In this document: positions 23,021 to 23,666 of the stretch, piece by piece
How positions within the stretch are numbered: the first letter of the stretch is position 1
Layout of the letters: every line of letters begins with the position of its first letter
Assembly (NCBI GenBank): GCA_049694275.1
Contig: JBAVQS010000260.1
Coordinates: 1 to 23,666, forward strand
DNA: 23,666 nucleotides
DNA from: JBAVQS01 sp049694275
GTDB taxonomy: Bacteria > Chloroflexota > Anaerolineae > UBA4142 > SHND01
Direction of reading: 5' to 3'
Notes under the pieces: generated by a model
What the model saw: the letters and a program-made list of their open reading frames with translations, nothing else
The model's database searches: none
What the model was told of the DNA's origin: nothing
Position numbers and translations under genes: made by a program

Positions 23021-23084
23021 TGTTCAATAGATTAATGGACTGGTTTTGCCCACCTTTTTCCTTGTCTACCGGCTCCCTTCCATC

Positions 23085-23113
23085 TTGACATGTAACATCA
23101 CAGAGAGTACAGT
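23085..23113 (+). promoter_or_regulatory. Promoter of the substrate-binding lipoprotein
   Basis: TTGACA (23085-23090), 17 nt and TACAGT (23108-23113). +1 near 23120 gives a leader of about 18 nt that retains the AAAGGAGG ribosome site at 23123-23130. Confidence 0.7.
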
Positions 23114-23137
23114 ATTGTGTATAAAGGAGGAAAAACC

Positions 23138-23666
23138 ATGCAAAAGCATCTACTGTTCATCGCGATGTTATTGACCCTCGCGCTCGTCGCGTGCAACAGC
23201 CCGACGGCGACACCCATTCCACCCACCACCGCGCCAACTGCCGCTGCGAGCATTCCGACGACCGCTCCCACAACGGCGCCAACCACTGCCCCAACCGCGA
23301 CCACCGCCCCCACATCTGCGCCAACCGTTGCACCAACCACCGCGCCTACGGCAACGCCGGCGAGCGGCGGAGTTTTGCGCTGGGCCGTCGAGGGTGTGAA
23401 TGAACTCCCTTCGCTCGATCCGCCGCTCGCCGGCGCGTCGCAATCGGTGGGAGTGATTGACCTCATTTTTGAGGGACTGGTTCGCCTCGACCGCGATCTC
23501 AAGATTGCACCGGCTGGCGCTGAAAGCTGGGACATCAAAGACGGGGGCAAGACCTTTATCTTTCATATCCGCAAAGGATTGAAATTCGCCAATGGCGACC
23601 CGGTGACGGCGGCAGATTTTGCCTATTCGCTCAACCGCGCCTTTGGCAAGGACTATGCCAGCGGGA
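23138..23666 (+). CDS. Oligopeptide-type ABC substrate-binding lipoprotein, 3' truncated
   Basis: The frame runs off the window end; 176 residues are visible. It starts with a lipoprotein signal peptide (MQKHLLFIAMLLTLALVA) and lipobox Cys19 (LVAC), so it is anchored outside the membrane. A Thr/Ala/Pro linker of about 55 residues follows, then the start of an SBP family 5 domain (GGVLRWAVEG...LDPPLAG...IFEGLVRLDRDLKIAPAGAESWDI...FHIRKGLKFANGDPVTAADFAYSLNRAF, cited in parts). Such proteins capture peptides, nickel or other solutes for Opp/Dpp-type importers, whose permease genes may follow. ATG 23138 has AAAGGAGG 7 nt upstream. It is divergent from the MerR/B12 gene. Confidence 0.93.
   Translation, partial: MQKHLLFIAMLLTLALVACNSPTATPIPPTTAPTAAASIPTTAPTTAPTTAPTATTAPTSAPTVAPTTAPTATPASGGVLRWAVEGVNELPSLDPPLAGASQSVGVIDLIFEGLVRLDRDLKIAPAGAESWDIKDGGKTFIFHIRKGLKFANGDPVTAADFAYSLNRAFGKDYASG

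Overview
The window looks like a high-GC chromosomal segment from an uncultured member of the Chloroflexota (Anaerolineae-like). This is inferred from secreted proteins with Thr-Pro-Asn linkers, DUF11 and YVTN-propeller surface proteins, one protein ending in an aromatic-Leu-Pro-Phe tail behind a TP linker, a BldC/excisionase-type HTH protein with a Pro/Ala/Lys-rich tail, and the general gene mix. No rRNA, tRNA, CRISPR array, transposase or phage gene was recognised, so the placement is not marker-proven.

Layout. 1-3.1 kb: the 3' part of a large DUF11 surface protein with a long TPTN repeat (+), convergent with a secreted three-repeat DUF5666 protein (-). 3.1-5.4 kb: an alpha/beta hydrolase (+), an HTH protein (-) with a consensus promoter, and RNase PH (rph, +) with a strong terminator. 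5.4-7.5 kb: a secreted YVTN beta-propeller protein (-). 7.6-10 kb: a soluble GAF-PAS histidine kinase, apparently leaderless, followed by its OmpR-type response regulator (+). 10-10.6 kb: an Hsp20 chaperone (-) preceded by an array of 11-bp direct repeats. 10.7-12.5 kb: an M20 amidohydrolase and an HD-domain protein, translationally coupled (+). 12.5-13.8 kb: an MFS permease (-). 13.9-15.2 kb: an arsenic module, ArsR regulator plus ArsM arsenite methyltransferase, with two copies of the same operator. 15.2-18.8 kb: an O-antigen-ligase-like protein, a GtrA-like flippase and a DUF885 metallopeptidase-like protein (-). 18.9-23.0 kb: a minus-strand cluster of a CarH/LitR-type B12-binding MerR regulator, FtsX-type permease, MacB/LolD-type ATPase and ECF sigma factor. 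23.1 kb to end: the 5' part of an oligopeptide-type substrate-binding lipoprotein (+).

The most interesting unit is 18.9-23.0 kb. The MerR protein carries both hallmarks of adenosylcobalamin photoreceptors, the W-x9-E-H motif and the E-x-H-x-x-G cobalt-ligand motif, plus a C-terminal extension of about 145 residues. It is the first gene of a same-strand cluster that includes an ABC exporter and ends with an ECF sigma factor, and its near-consensus leaderless promoter contains palindromes. This suggests a light- or B12-responsive circuit with an efflux or lipoprotein-release type output rather than the usual carotenoid genes. A 14-bp element upstream of the sigma gene recurs exactly upstream of the propeller-protein gene at nearly the same distance from a -10-like hexamer, so the two may share a regulator.

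Several genes (histidine kinase, MerR, perhaps MFS and O-antigen ligase) have -10 elements placed so that transcription would start at or within a few bases of the start codon, which suggests leaderless transcription is common here. Starts were chosen from Shine-Dalgarno or promoter position, and several differ from the longest open frame. All family calls come from reading motifs by eye; no database search was run.
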